From positions 91,874-155,873 of the forward strand of contig JAOQAG010000007.1 of NCBI GenBank assembly GCA_025963715.1: a stretch of DNA of 64,000 nt, written 5' to 3'. The stretch comes from Bacteroidota bacterium (GTDB taxonomy: Bacteria > Bacteroidota > Bacteroidia > 2-12-FULL-35-15). The position numbers were made by a program, and so were the translations under genes. The notes under the pieces are model-generated. The model saw nothing but the letters and a program-made list of their open reading frames with translations. It searched no databases and had not been told where the DNA came from. This document shows positions 52,086 to 61,904 of this stretch, piece after piece; positions within the stretch are counted from its first letter, which is position 1, and the number at the start of each line of letters is the position of its first letter.

Positions 52086-53273
52086 ATGAAAAAAATCTAC
52101 TTATTAATTTTAACTGTTTGCATGTGTGTTACTGTAAATGCGCAATGGGTGATACTTCCCACCGGCACATCGGATGAGCTGGAAGGAATTGATTTTCCAT
52201 CTGTAAATATTGGTTATGCTACAAGCGCGAATGGCAATATTTTTAAAACAATTAATGGTGGCTCCAGTTGGGTGATGCAGACCAGTGGCACTGCGTATTC
52301 TCTTTATGGGGTCGATTTTACATCGGTTGATACGGGTTATTGTGTGGGCCTGCAAGGCAGAATTTTAAAAACAACAGATGGCGGTGCAAACTGGGTTCCA
52401 CAAACAAGCGGTACACCTGAGCAGTTAACGTCTGTACGTTTTTTAAATAGTAACGTTGGGTATGCAGGCTGTAATAATGGGACTATTTTAAAAACAACGA
52501 ATGGCGGCGCGAGTTGGGTCATACAAACAATTTTAGGAAATACAAATAGTATTAATTCGATCTGGATCATTAGTCCTGATACGGTTTACGCGGTTGGGCA
52601 CCAGGGTACGTTTTTAGAAACAGTAGATGGCGGCATCAATTGGTTTTCTCTGCCGACACATGTTAGTCAAACGTTAAGCTCTCTTTGTTTTTTAGACAAG
52701 AATAATGGCTATGTGGTGGGTGCATCACTCATGGGAAATGACGGAGTTATTTTAAAAACAACAAATGGCGGAGCAAACTGGACCAGCACAAACTTTTTTG
52801 CTGATTATTTAGTGGGCGTATCTTTTACCAATCCTATGGTTGGATATGTTGCAGGCGGTAACGGACTGATATTAAAAACAACAGACGGAGGCACCAGCTG
52901 GGTATCAGAAACCAGTGGCACAACCGGGTATTTATTTTCCATTTGTTTTTCGGCTCCCGGCATTGCATACATAGCAGGCGATGGCGGAATAGTTGTTACA
53001 AATGCATTTACCGGCATATCAGAAAAAACAACCGGCAACGCGTCATTTTCTGTTTATCCGAATCCTTTTGAATCGGTTGCTACAGTGGCGTTTACTGACG
53101 AGCAAAATAATAGTACCATAAGAATAACAGACCTTGCCGGAAGAGAAATAAAAGCGATTAATTTTAGCGGCAAACAACTGGAATTGCAAAAAGATGAATT
53201 AACTGCCGGTGTTTATTTTATACAAGTGGAAACAAAAAAAGGGATACAAACAAGAATGGTAGTGATCCGATAG
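52086..53273 (+). CDS. T9SS-secreted YCF48/BNR-like beta-propeller
   Basis: 395 residues from ATG 52086 (MKKIYLLILTVCMCVTVNAQ, a signal peptide; the upstream open frame is not preceded by one). Seven or so propeller repeats follow, of the form ILKTTNGGANW and SVDTGYCVGLQGRILKTTDGG, the YCF48-like pattern found in photosystem assembly factors and many secreted Bacteroidota proteins. The C-terminal 75 residues (VYPNPFESVATVAF ... RMVVIR) are a T9SS type A sorting domain. Related in build to the 1449 gene but with a different repeat core. Probable ligand-binding surface protein; no enzyme motif seen. Confidence 0.88.
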   Translation: MKKIYLLILTVCMCVTVNAQWVILPTGTSDELEGIDFPSVNIGYATSANGNIFKTINGGSSWVMQTSGTAYSLYGVDFTSVDTGYCVGLQGRILKTTDGGANWVPQTSGTPEQLTSVRFLNSNVGYAGCNNGTILKTTNGGASWVIQTILGNTNSINSIWIISPDTVYAVGHQGTFLETVDGGINWFSLPTHVSQTLSSLCFLDKNNGYVVGASLMGNDGVILKTTNGGANWTSTNFFADYLVGVSFTNPMVGYVAGGNGLILKTTDGGTSWVSETSGTTGYLFSICFSAPGIAYIAGDGGIVVTNAFTGISEKTTGNASFSVYPNPFESVATVAFTDEQNNSTIRITDLAGREIKAINFSGKQLELQKDELTAGVYFIQVETKKGIQTRMVVIR

Positions 53274-53313
53274 CGTTACATTTAAAGGAAGATGTACTAA
53301 TTTAGAATATTAT

Positions 53314-54228
53314 ATGAACAGATCTATGAAAACCGGGAAACATTTATTTTTATTGATCGTTGCAATTGCTGTATCGTGCGGCGGTTTCGCACAGGATTTT
53401 AAAAAACAATTCATCGCGTTGAACGCTGCAAAAGATACGGCCGGGCAAATTGCGCTGCTCAAAGACTGGGAGAAAAAAGCGCCGGAAGACCCCGAATTGT
53501 ATGTATCGTATTACAGCTATTATGTATGGAAAAGCAAGCTGGAATATATCGGGCTGCAGAAAAAACAGAAAGGCGATAACTCGCTTGTATTAACTGATTC
53601 CACAGGGAAAGTAGCCGGTTACATGAATGATGTGGTGGAGTACGATCCCAATTATATAAAAATGGGATTTGCTTATATAGACAAGGCGATCAAAAAATTT
53701 CCGGGCCGGCTGGATTTGCGTTTTGGAAAAATATACATGCTGGGCGAAACAAAGAATTACAAAGCGTTTACGGAAGAGATCCTGAAAACGATTGACTATT
53801 CGGCAAAAAATAAAAATGCCTGGCTCTGGAGGGACAATGAACCGAAAAAGGATGGAGAAAAATTTTTGCTGGAAGGGATCCAGAATTATGTGGTGCAGTT
53901 GTATGATACAAACGATGATTCATTGCTGGACAATATGAAACAAATTGCAGAGCGGGTATTAAAATATTATCCCAATCACGTGGAAAGTCTTTCGAATGTG
54001 GCGATCGTTTACCTGGTGAGAAAAGAGTATGACAAAGCATTGACGCCTTTGTTGAAAGCGAAAAAAATAGCGCCAACTGATTTTATTGTGCTGAACAACA
54101 TTGCACAGGCTTACAAACAAAAAGGCGATAAACCCAATGCAATTAAATATTATGAGCTAACGCTAAAATACGGTGATGCCGATGCTAAAAAAGCGGCGCA
54201 GGATGAATTGGATGCCTTGAAAAAGTAG
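53314..54228 (+). CDS. Periplasmic TPR protein, unknown function
   Basis: 304 residues with an N-terminal signal (GKHLFLLIVAIAVSCGGFAQ). A Cys near residue 22 (AVSCGG) could be a lipobox, though the AQ cleavage signal also fits. The body is helical; the last third contains two to three TPRs (VESLSNVAIVYLVRKEYDKAL, FIVLNNIAQAYKQKGDKPNAIKYYELTLKYG). The middle LDLRFGKIYMLGETKNY region occurs in other Bacteroidota TPR proteins. No domain beyond that. An ATG at 53326 would also fit. A 32-nt gap made of TTAGTATTAGTAATTAGTAA words links it to the next gene, suggesting co-transcription. Confidence 0.75.
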   Translation: MNRSMKTGKHLFLLIVAIAVSCGGFAQDFKKQFIALNAAKDTAGQIALLKDWEKKAPEDPELYVSYYSYYVWKSKLEYIGLQKKQKGDNSLVLTDSTGKVAGYMNDVVEYDPNYIKMGFAYIDKAIKKFPGRLDLRFGKIYMLGETKNYKAFTEEILKTIDYSAKNKNAWLWRDNEPKKDGEKFLLEGIQNYVVQLYDTNDDSLLDNMKQIAERVLKYYPNHVESLSNVAIVYLVRKEYDKALTPLLKAKKIAPTDFIVLNNIAQAYKQKGDKPNAIKYYELTLKYGDADAKKAAQDELDALKK

Positions 54229-54260
54229 TTAGCTTTTAGTATTAGTAATTAGTAAATGAA

Positions 54261-54725
54261 ATGTACACTACCCTTTTAGTAACACATTCGCTGATCCGCT
54301 GGTTGGTTTTGATCAGCTTGCTGTATTCGCTGTATCGCGCTTACAGCGGATGGCTGGGGAATAAGGCGTTTACGAAATCAGATAACAGCATCCGGCACAT
54401 TACGGCTACCATTGCACACGTGCAGCTGATTGTCGGGCTTTGGCTTTATTTCATCAGCCCCATCATTAATTATTTTTTGCATCATTACGAAGAAGCAAAA
54501 AAGCAGGATGAGATCCGTTTTTTTGGGATGGAGCACAGTGTGATGATGCTGATCGCGATCATTATTATTACAATCGGATCGGCGAAAGCAAAGCGAAAAA
54601 TCACTGACCGCGGAAAATTTAAAACAATGGCCATTTGGTATTCTGTGGCGTTGTTTATTATCCTCGTATGTATTCCCTGGAAATTTTCACCGCTTGCAAG
54701 CAGGCCGTATTTCAGGATATTCTGA
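54261..54725 (+). CDS. Four-helix membrane protein with conserved histidines
   Basis: 154 residues, four predicted membrane helices (about 4-22, 47-66, 90-108, 124-143). A His sits in or at the end of each of the first three: LVTHSLIRW (His9), IRHITATIAHVQLIVG, and FGMEHSVMMLI. The arrangement is reminiscent of small b-type cytochromes, but heme binding is an inference. The positive-inside rule places the RAYSGW loop and KAKRKITDRGKF loop in the cytosol. Family not recognised with certainty; homologues are seen in Bacteroidota as hypothetical proteins. Confidence 0.7.
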   Translation: MYTTLLVTHSLIRWLVLISLLYSLYRAYSGWLGNKAFTKSDNSIRHITATIAHVQLIVGLWLYFISPIINYFLHHYEEAKKQDEIRFFGMEHSVMMLIAIIIITIGSAKAKRKITDRGKFKTMAIWYSVALFIILVCIPWKFSPLASRPYFRIF

Positions 54726-54750
54726 GATGCTGATTATTAAAAATAGATGA

Positions 54751-54936
54751 AACCGGAAAATTTATACCAATCTATAATTATTTTTATCGAAAATTTTTAG
54801 TCAACGCGTCATTGCGAGGGCTTTTCGCCCGAAGCAATCTCACACCAGAATGTAAGCTAGAATGAGATTGCTTCGGGCGAAAAGCCCTCGCAATGACGCC
54901 CTTAAGTAAATTTTTTATGGTACAAAGTTTCTGGTA
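54751..54936. repeat. MITE-like palindromic element, family A copy 2
   Basis: Same plan as 280-469: imperfect outer inverted repeats 54751-54769 and 54918-54936 (15 of 19), inner arms 54806-54842 and 54863-54899 that are perfectly complementary over 37 bp. Loop sequence differs from copy 1, but the arms do not, indicating the arms are under constraint or recently copied. Confidence 0.82.
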
Positions 54937-54941
54937 CTCAT

Positions 54942-55976
54942 TTAAAAATAACTATACTGATAACTGGTTGCCTGTTTTTTCTTATCGTGCATATTACGTT
55001 CTACACTGGTTTGCAATAATCCCCTTTCGTTGTAAGTATTTTTGGTAATGAATTTTAGTTTCTTTTTTACAAAGGAATTGGATGTGGTACAATTTAATTG
55101 AGCATCGTATACATTTTCGCGGCGGTAATTCTCTTTTCCTTTCCTGTAAAAAATATAAGTGTTATAAAAAAATTGCCCCGGCACATAATGGATCTCCGTT
55201 TCGATCCTGTTCTTTTTAAGGTCGTATCGTTTTTGAGCGATCAGCTGATCTTTCTGATTAAAATATTCTATCGTTTTTGTCGACCATTTTTTATTATTCA
55301 AAATGGTGATCTTCATTTTATTGCCAAGACTGTCCACGTCGTATTTTACGCAATTATGCAGGGAATCTTTTTTGTGATTTTCTCCTACAGGATTGCAGTC
55401 AAAAAGGCTGTAATAATCAATCTTCCCATTTTTGTAAAAGGATATTTTTTTATAACTGCCATCCGGATAATACTCGAATACCTGTTTTGTTTTTTCTGTG
55501 AGCGCTCCCCTTTTTAATTTCATTAGCTTGTATTCGGTCATGAGTGAGCTATCGCCACTGTATGCATAATTTTCCTGTGCGCATAATTTGTTATCCTTGT
55601 TATAATAAAAAGCCGCCAGAAACTTTTTTCCATCATATAAAAACGAATCACGTTCCACCAGCTTGTTTTTTTTATAGATGGTGATGTTTCTTTTTTGATC
55701 ATTTTCATAATAACTGGTGATCACTTTATTTTTTCCGGAATCGTAGAGGATCACCCGCCCGTTGTTATCGTATTTCTGAACTGCTGTTTTTACAGTGCGT
55801 GGCCTGGATGTAACAATTGTGCGTTGTGCGATCTTATTTTTTTTGTTGACGACCTGTTCGGCGCTTTGGTCATAGGCCATCATGTAAAAGCCATAGCTAT
55901 GGCGGATCTGCGCCTGTAAAGGTTGAGAGCCAATCAAAGAAATAATGGCAATAAGGAAAGGGATGATTTTTTTCAT
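54942..55976 (-). CDS. Secreted protein with YD/MORN-like strand repeats
   Basis: 344 residues with signal MKKIIPFLIAIISLIGSQPLQAQ. The body has about a dozen irregular repeats of 20-25 residues built on Y-x-x-(D/N)-G/K-K-x (VQKYDNNGRVILYDSG, TIEYFNQKDQLIAQKRYDL, QVFEYYPDGSYKKISFYKNGK), reminiscent of RHS/YD repeats or YwqK-type MORN strands. Such proteins make elongated beta sheets. No toxin domain or sorting signal is visible. Function unknown. It is convergent with the membrane protein gene, separated by the family A element. Confidence 0.7.
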   Translation of the reverse strand: MKKIIPFLIAIISLIGSQPLQAQIRHSYGFYMMAYDQSAEQVVNKKNKIAQRTIVTSRPRTVKTAVQKYDNNGRVILYDSGKNKVITSYYENDQKRNITIYKKNKLVERDSFLYDGKKFLAAFYYNKDNKLCAQENYAYSGDSSLMTEYKLMKLKRGALTEKTKQVFEYYPDGSYKKISFYKNGKIDYYSLFDCNPVGENHKKDSLHNCVKYDVDSLGNKMKITILNNKKWSTKTIEYFNQKDQLIAQKRYDLKKNRIETEIHYVPGQFFYNTYIFYRKGKENYRRENVYDAQLNCTTSNSFVKKKLKFITKNTYNERGLLQTSVERNMHDKKKQATSYQYSYF

Positions 55977-56033
55977 AGCATTTTAGTGTAATTCAATGCT
56001 ATAACCGGAAAAAGTTAAAAAAGATACAGACAT

Positions 56034-56070
56034 AAAAAAACGCTCCCGGATTTTTCGGGAGCGTTTTTTT
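56034..56070. terminator. Intrinsic terminator shared between two - strand genes
   Basis: 15-bp stem AAAAAAACGCTCCCG (56034-56048) with complement at 56056-56070, T-rich on both strands. Downstream of the 56205 gene on the - strand; close copy of 49083-49118. Confidence 0.85.
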
Positions 56071-56095
56071 TGTTAACTGGTTCATTAGTTCAATA

Positions 56096-56176
56096 GTTTA
56101 TTGGTGTGCTGTGTGAACCAGTAACCGATATGCTGTGCGTGTAATAAAACATAGTGAACACAGCACACCAATAAAC
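56096..56176. repeat. Inverted repeat, ACCAGTGAAC/CACACAG family
   Basis: Perfect 18-bp arms GTTTATTGGTGTGCTGTG (56096-56113) and complement (56159-56176). Surrounding words GGTTCATTAGTTCAATAG and AACCGATGAACCGGTAAACC repeat the ACCAGTGAACGAATAAACC module at 33950. Confidence 0.7.
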
Positions 56177-56204
56177 CGATGAACCGGTAAACCAATGAAC
56201 TATT

Positions 56205-59200
56205 TTATTGCTTTACGATCTTCATCATTTTTACTGTAGTTCCGGTGCTTACCTTCATCAGGTACGTCCCTTTTGCAAAAGCCGAAACATCCACCTGCGT
56301 GGTAAATTCTGTTCCAGCCGAAGCAATTTGCTGTCCGTACACTTCATTGCCAAGCATGTCGGTAATTTGCAGTTGAATTTTTTCAGCAGCATTTACATTC
56401 AGGATCGATACGGTGATCAATCCGCTTGCAGGATTTGGATAAGCATTTAGCTCTACGCCGTTTGCCCCGGTAGCTGCAATTCCGGTACACACATCCACGT
56501 TGATGGAAGTAGTATCCATTGCCGAGCAGCCGTTTGCATCAGTGTAAGTGTATGTTATTGCAGATGTTCCAACACCTGCTGTTGCAGGATCAAATGAAGT
56601 TCCGCTTACGCCGTTTCCGCTCCAGGTTCCACCTGCAGGTGATTCGCCGCTAAGTGTAATTGCAGCATTGTACACGCATTGTGTACCCGGTGCAAAGCTT
56701 ACATCCACCATTGGCAATGGATTTACGGTAACCGTAATGCTGTCTGTATTTGAACAGCCGTTTGCATCGGTACCGGTTACAGTATAAGTATTGGTTGAAA
56801 GAGGTGTATAGCTTGTCAGATCAACCACACCGTTTGACCATGTATAGGTTGCAGGGTCGCCGCCACCGGCAAACAATACAATGGTGCCTTCGCATACAGT
56901 TGCAACATCTACTGAGGCAATCACATTTGGTAATGCATTTACCGTTACAGTTGTAGAGGCTGTGTTAATACAACCGTTTCCGTCTGTTCCGGTTACAGTA
57001 TACGTATCTGTCGCCGCCGGAGCAAATGCTACGCCATCGATAACGCCGGTTGTCCAGTTGTAAGATGTAGCGCCGCCACCTGTTAATGTTACGTTATTAC
57101 CGGTACACACCGCGCTTAAATCTGCGGAAGCGGTAACTGCTGGTAATGTATTTACGGTAACTGTTGTGGATGCGGTATTGATACAGCCGTTTGCATCCGT
57201 ACCGGTTACGGTATAGGTATCGGTAGCTGCCGGTGTAAATGCCAAGCCATCTGTTACGCTACCTGTCCAGGTGTAAGATGCAGCACCGCCACCTGTTAAT
57301 GTTACGTTGTTGCCAACGCACACCGCGCTTAAATCTGCGGAAGCAGTAACTGTTGGTAATGGATTTACAGTTACAGAAGTTGTTGCGGTATTCACACAAC
57401 CATTTGCATCAGTTCCGGTTACGGTATAAGTATCTGTTGCAGCGGGGCTGTATGGCAATCCATCGGTAACGCCACCGGTCCAGGTGTAGGATGTTGCTCC
57501 GCTTCCTGTAAAGGTTACGGCATCACCATCGCAAATTGCCGGTACGCTTGCATTTGCAAGCACTGTTGGCAATGTATATACGTTTACAGTTGTTGTTGCT
57601 GTGTTGATACAGCCGTTTCCGTCAGTTCCGGTTACGGTATACGTATCGGTTGCTGATACTGAAAAAGGAATGGCATCGGTAATGCCGCCGGTCCAGCTGT
57701 AAGATGCAGCACCGCCGCCTGTAAAGGTTACGTTGCTTGCCGGGCACACATTTGCAGCGCTTGCAGATGCCGTTACTGTTGGCAGCGCATTGATGTTCAC
57801 CTGTACGCTATCGGTATTGGTACAGCCGCTGAGGTCGGTTACCATTACCATGTAGAGTGTTGGAGCGGTAGGGTTTGCCATTGGGCTTGCGCTTGTATCG
57901 TTGTTTAAGGTAGCAGATGGTGTCCAGCTGTAAGCGCTGATGCCATTGCTTGATTGGAATGCGAGCGACCACCCGGCCAGTGTTCCAACATCTGCCGCAG
58001 CGTTATCCGACACATTTAATGTCCAGGTTCCGTTTGCCGGGCCTGTAAGTGTGCTGAATGGAGCTTCCGGCATAAATGCGCCCGTGAATGGGCCTGTGCC
58101 TGCACTTACAGGGGTGGTGGCGGTATCGGAAAAAACAGTGTTGGTATAGTTCTGATCAATGCTTCCTTCCTGGTTGGAGAGTATAATAGAAGAACCGTTC
58201 GGAGCTGTAAGTGTTAAAATCAAATCGCCGTCGAAGGTATGTGTAATGTTGTTGATGATGGCCGTTGCAGAGGATGCAAGTGCTGTGCCTGCGCCGGAAA
58301 TGGTAATGGTGGAATTGACACCTGCCGGGGTGTCATCAGGAATTGCTACTGCTGTTGAATTGGTAGCTGTGATCACGTAAGGGTGAGCTGTTGCTGTTCC
58401 TGTAAGTGCAATGCTTTGTCCGCTGCAAACAGCTGCATCGGCATAAGCTACGGTAGGTGTATGGCTGATGCGTACATCGGTAGCTGTGTTGTTGCCTGCG
58501 TGCGAATCGCCGGTAATGGCTGCCGAAGCGGTAAATATGTAGGTGCCGCTTACCGACATGTTATAGGCGGTTGTGATCTGTATGTTTTGTGAAGCATTAA
58601 CGGCCAGTGTACCGGTATTTACAACTACCGGTGTAAACGTTGCCGGATTTGGTCCTGTTGATGCTACGTTTAATGTAAGCGGGGTTGTGGCAAAATTAAG
58701 TGCCGTTCCGCCTGTGTTGGTTACGGTAACCGATACGGTTTCTGTTTTTCCGTAACAACCGGCAATGTTAGGTGATGCTACCGCTACGGCTTTCACATCC
58801 ACAGCTGCAGGTGTCCAGGTAAAGGTGGTACCCGCTGCAGGAACGGTGGTGGTGGTTGCCGAATTAAAATAGCAGGTGCTTCCGTTTCCTGTACCGGCAA
58901 CGGAATTGATCCATGCGCCGGTGCCTGCATTTACTTTGCGGTTGTTCACATTGGTTGCAAATGTATTGTCGGGGCCGCGCAAACCTACTTCCATATAGGT
59001 GTTATCGCTGCCGGGAGTAATGGTTCCGCCATATACAATTTTGATCTGGTTGGTAACGGTGTTCAAACGGATCTGGAAACTGATGCGCTCGCCGGTAATA
59101 CTGTAACGCGCCACATTTTGCCACTGGATCACAAATTCGTTTCCGATGGTTTGGTAACGGATGTTACGCGTTCCGGAAGTTGCTGCATCCAGATCGTGCC

Positions 59201-59543
59201 CAAACGCAGAAACAGCGCCCATGTATGTTGCTGCATCGGAAATGGGATTGTATTCGTCTACAGCCGGTGCTCCTCCAAAAGTGATAAAACCGTTGGTGTT
59301 GATGTAAATATTGTTATAAATGTTCCCGTCGAATGCAAAATTCGGAATGGTAATGGGGCCGAATGTTTCATCATCCATATTGCCTAACGCATTACTTGCA
59401 ATGGTTGTTCCTGCGCTTGCAGTGTAGGTTCCCGCGGTTTGACTAAATGTGTAAGTGGTTGCTACCTGTGCTGCGGATGGTACGGCCATCAGCAGACTGC
59501 AGCCGGCCATGAGCCGCCTGAAAGAAGTAAATGTTTTTTTCAT
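56205..59543 (-). CDS. T9SS surface protein with nidogen-like, P-domain and Ig repeats
   Basis: 1112 residues. Signal to about 26 (AVPSAAQ). A nidogen-like domain (about 35-245; IYINTNGFITFGG, GAVSAFGHDLDA) is followed by a CARDB-like segment (about 250-360), a P-domain (about 380-540; HTFDGDLILTLTAPNGSS, NGTWTLNVSDNAAADVGT), then at least five 71-residue Ig-like repeats (560-930) near-identical to those of the 41678 gene, and a T9SS type A domain (AYPNPASGLITVS ... MKIVKQ). Probably an adhesin or substrate-binding surface protein. The shared repeat unit and terminators point to common origin or recombination with the 41678 gene. Confidence 0.88.
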   Translation of the reverse strand: MKKTFTSFRRLMAGCSLLMAVPSAAQVATTYTFSQTAGTYTASAGTTIASNALGNMDDETFGPITIPNFAFDGNIYNNIYINTNGFITFGGAPAVDEYNPISDAATYMGAVSAFGHDLDAATSGTRNIRYQTIGNEFVIQWQNVARYSITGERISFQIRLNTVTNQIKIVYGGTITPGSDNTYMEVGLRGPDNTFATNVNNRKVNAGTGAWINSVAGTGNGSTCYFNSATTTTVPAAGTTFTWTPAAVDVKAVAVASPNIAGCYGKTETVSVTVTNTGGTALNFATTPLTLNVASTGPNPATFTPVVVNTGTLAVNASQNIQITTAYNMSVSGTYIFTASAAITGDSHAGNNTATDVRISHTPTVAYADAAVCSGQSIALTGTATAHPYVITATNSTAVAIPDDTPAGVNSTITISGAGTALASSATAIINNITHTFDGDLILTLTAPNGSSIILSNQEGSIDQNYTNTVFSDTATTPVSAGTGPFTGAFMPEAPFSTLTGPANGTWTLNVSDNAAADVGTLAGWSLAFQSSNGISAYSWTPSATLNNDTSASPMANPTAPTLYMVMVTDLSGCTNTDSVQVNINALPTVTASASAANVCPASNVTFTGGGAASYSWTGGITDAIPFSVSATDTYTVTGTDGNGCINTATTTVNVYTLPTVLANASVPAICDGDAVTFTGSGATSYTWTGGVTDGLPYSPAATDTYTVTGTDANGCVNTATTSVTVNPLPTVTASADLSAVCVGNNVTLTGGGAASYTWTGSVTDGLAFTPAATDTYTVTGTDANGCINTASTTVTVNTLPAVTASADLSAVCTGNNVTLTGGGATSYNWTTGVIDGVAFAPAATDTYTVTGTDGNGCINTASTTVTVNALPNVIASVDVATVCEGTIVLFAGGGDPATYTWSNGVVDLTSYTPLSTNTYTVTGTDANGCSNTDSITVTVNPLPMVDVSFAPGTQCVYNAAITLSGESPAGGTWSGNGVSGTSFDPATAGVGTSAITYTYTDANGCSAMDTTSINVDVCTGIAATGANGVELNAYPNPASGLITVSILNVNAAEKIQLQITDMLGNEVYGQQIASAGTEFTTQVDVSAFAKGTYLMKVSTGTTVKMMKIVKQ
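56931..57782 (-). repeat. Tandem 213-bp coding repeats
   Basis: Equivalent points lie at 56931, 57144, 57357, 57570 and 57783, exactly 213 bp apart, giving four full units; a fifth, at 56715, is 216 bp. Units share DNA words with 47692-48543 (for example CCGCAGATTTAAGCGC versus CTGCAGATTTAAGCAC). Confidence 0.9.
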
Positions 59544-59833
59544 GTTTTGTTTATTACGGTTTATTTATAAACCAATTTAAGAAAAAAATTATATTCTCGG
59601 CGCTTTTGCTTTGATTTTTATTGGTTGAATACTAAATATCGGCGTAAATTGTTACGGTTATTTTTAATGTCCTGATAAAAAAATAAATTAAAAATATAGT
59701 GTTGAAATGTTCAGCAACAGCTTCCGGGAGTCTTTGCAAAACCGGGGTTAGGACAATTTTCAGGGTAAGGATGGAAAATGCTTTTTTTATTTAAATCAGG
59801 TTATATGACAGGTAACTTCTTGCAGCAGAAAAC

Positions 59834-60538
59834 ATGAACAAAACAACTCCAAAAATAAATTGGTTCTTAGTTTCTATTTCCTACATCATAGCATTTGGAA
59901 TTTCATCGCTGTTTAATTCGGGATTGCTTTCGGCGGCGTATAAAAATTTTACCAATGGTTGCCTGGTCAGCGACCGGAGTTTTTTACCGGCCGGGATCGG
60001 GACACTTGCTGCTGCAGGTTTCGCGTTTTATTTTGATAAGAATTTTTTTAAAACAATTACGTTTCTGGGCAATGATAAGCTTAAAAATATAGCCATAGCC
60101 TTAACTCCTTTTGTAGTCTTTACAATTACTTCATTGATCCAAAAAGGTCCGGGCCCTGATTTTATTTTATTTGCTGTATTTTTAATTTATGCGGTAACGG
60201 AAGAAATATTCTGGAGAGGCTATTTGCAGGATGCACTCCGGCCACTTGGTAAAAATATCAGTTATGCAATAACCGGGGTTCTATGGTGGGCCTGGCATTT
60301 TCGTTTTAATACATTTTTTGACTGGACCACTTTCCTGGTTGTTTGTGTAGCAAGCGCTTATTTATTAGGGAAGTTTACAGAAGAAACAAAATCATTTTTA
60401 ACTGCAGCCGGATTACATTCTTTAATTATAATCACGACCTCAACCGGCGATCTTACAAATTCCAAAATCATAGCAGGTATAATAACGATACTAGCCTGGT
60501 TAGGGATTGGAAAAATAGGAGCAACTAAAAAAACGTAA
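59834..60538 (+). CDS. CPBP-family intramembrane metalloprotease
   Basis: 234 residues, six to seven membrane helices. The CPBP/Abi/CAAX signature is present: Glu123-Glu124 and Arg128 in VTEEIFWRGYLQDAL, then His155 in WWAWHFRFNTFF, plus a late LHSLIIITTS with the second His. These Glu and His residues are thought to hold the active-site zinc of type II CAAX proteases. Substrates unknown; some members give bacteriocin immunity, and no bacteriocin gene is seen here. Monocistronic. No signal for regulation seen in the 290-bp gap upstream, which is AT-rich and otherwise empty. Confidence 0.85.
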   Translation: MNKTTPKINWFLVSISYIIAFGISSLFNSGLLSAAYKNFTNGCLVSDRSFLPAGIGTLAAAGFAFYFDKNFFKTITFLGNDKLKNIAIALTPFVVFTITSLIQKGPGPDFILFAVFLIYAVTEEIFWRGYLQDALRPLGKNISYAITGVLWWAWHFRFNTFFDWTTFLVVCVASAYLLGKFTEETKSFLTAAGLHSLIIITTSTGDLTNSKIIAGIITILAWLGIGKIGATKKT

Positions 60539-60580
60539 AAGGAAATTATTTACTTTTTATTCATACAGTCCTGCTACCTG

Positions 60581-61768
60581 TTACTTGATCACGCCCAGCT
60601 CTTTCCCTACTTTTTCAAACGCTGCCAGTGCTTTATCAATGTGTTCTTTTTCATGTGCCGCCGATAATTGTACGCGGATCCGTGCTTGTCCTTTTGCTAC
60701 TACCGGGTAAAAGAAACCGGTTACATAAATTCCTTCATCCAGCAATCTGGCGGCAAATTCCTGCGCCAGTTTTGCATCGTATAACATTACCGGAACAATG
60801 GCGGAATCGCCGTCTTTAATTTCCAGTCCTGCTTTTTTAATTCCCTGTTTAAAATAATTTACGTTTGCTTCCAGCTTGTCGCGCAGGGTGGTGGTTTCGC
60901 TCAGCATATCCAATACGGCAATGGAAGCGCCCACAATGTGCGGAGCTAATGAATTACTGAATAAATACGGGCGTGAGCGCTGACGCAGCATTTCGATCAC
61001 TTCTTTTTTTCCGGAAGTAAATCCGCCCATAGCGCCGCCTAATGCTTTACCCAGCGTGCCGGTAACAATATCCACACGGTGCATTACATTTTTTAATTCG
61101 ATGGTACCTCTCCCGGTTTTACCAATGAAGCCGCTGGCATGGCTTTCATCCACCATTACCATTGCGTTGTATTTATCGGCCAGGTCGCAGATCTTATCCA
61201 GCGGTGCCACAAAACCATCCATTGAAAAAACGCCATCGGTAACGATCAGCCGGAAACGTTGTTTTTGTGCTGCTTTCAGCTGTTCTTCCAGGTCCGCCAT
61301 GTCGCAGTTTTTATAGCGGTAACGCTGTGCTTTGCACAAACGCACGCCATCAATAATGGAAGCATGGTTCAGTTCATCGGAAATGATCGCATCCTCTTCG
61401 CCCAGCAATGGCTCAAACACGCCGCCGTTTGCATCAAAGCAGGCAGCATATAAAATGGTATCTTCCTGTCCTACAAACTTCGAAAGTTTTTGTTCCAATT
61501 CTTTATGAATATCCTGCGTTCCGCAAATAAAGCGTACGCTGCTCATCCCGTAACCGTGGCGGTCCAGCGTTTTGTGCGCTGCTTCTATCACTTTCGGGTG
61601 CGATGATAATCCCAAATAATTGTTCGCGCAAAAAATGATCACATCCTTGCCGTTCACTTTTACAACAGCGCCCTGTTCGGTAGTAATAATGCGTTCACGT
61701 TTGAACAGGCCTGAATCGTCAATGTTTTTTAATTCGGCCTGTAAATGATCTTTGAAATTTCCGTACAT
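60581..61768 (-). CDS. kbl: Glycine C-acetyltransferase (2-amino-3-ketobutyrate CoA ligase)
   Basis: 395 residues of the alpha-oxoamine synthase family. It converts 2-amino-3-ketobutyrate and CoA to glycine and acetyl-CoA, the second step of threonine catabolism. Key sequences are [35 protein letters not shown], the [12 protein letters not shown] segment, [19 protein letters not shown] (PLP-stacking His and Asp) and the PLP Lys in [15 protein letters not shown]-terminal [17 protein letters not shown] is canonical. Start at 61768 ([13 protein letters not shown]); the frame extends 15 codons further, but a -7 element lies in between. No tdh gene is adjacent. Confidence 0.94.
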   Translation of the reverse strand: MYGNFKDHLQAELKNIDDSGLFKRERIITTEQGAVVKVNGKDVIIFCANNYLGLSSHPKVIEAAHKTLDRHGYGMSSVRFICGTQDIHKELEQKLSKFVGQEDTILYAACFDANGGVFEPLLGEEDAIISDELNHASIIDGVRLCKAQRYRYKNCDMADLEEQLKAAQKQRFRLIVTDGVFSMDGFVAPLDKICDLADKYNAMVMVDESHASGFIGKTGRGTIELKNVMHRVDIVTGTLGKALGGAMGGFTSGKKEVIEMLRQRSRPYLFSNSLAPHIVGASIAVLDMLSETTTLRDKLEANVNYFKQGIKKAGLEIKDGDSAIVPVMLYDAKLAQEFAARLLDEGIYVTGFFYPVVAKGQARIRVQLSAAHEKEHIDKALAAFEKVGKELGVIK

Positions 61769-61793
61769 AATGCAGATGAGATTTAATACAGGA

Positions 61794-61801
61794 CAAATGT
61801 A
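61794..61801 (-). promoter_or_regulatory. -7 promoter element (TACATTTG) of kbl
   Basis: Exact TAnnTTTG on the - strand, 25 nt upstream of the ATG at 61768 and downstream of the alternative start at 61813. Confidence 0.6.
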
Positions 61802-61904
61802 AAAAAATAACACACATGTAAGGTCTGGAGGTGATTAGTAAGTTCCTTTACCTTATTTTTTTTTCCTTTGTAAAAAAATGTCTTATATTCATAAAATATT
61901 AATA

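Noticed and set aside
54942..55976. RHS/contact-dependent toxin because of YD-like repeats
   Set aside because: No RHS core DPxGxxxxxNxYxYxxnNP motif, no toxin tip, no immunity gene, and only 344 residues.
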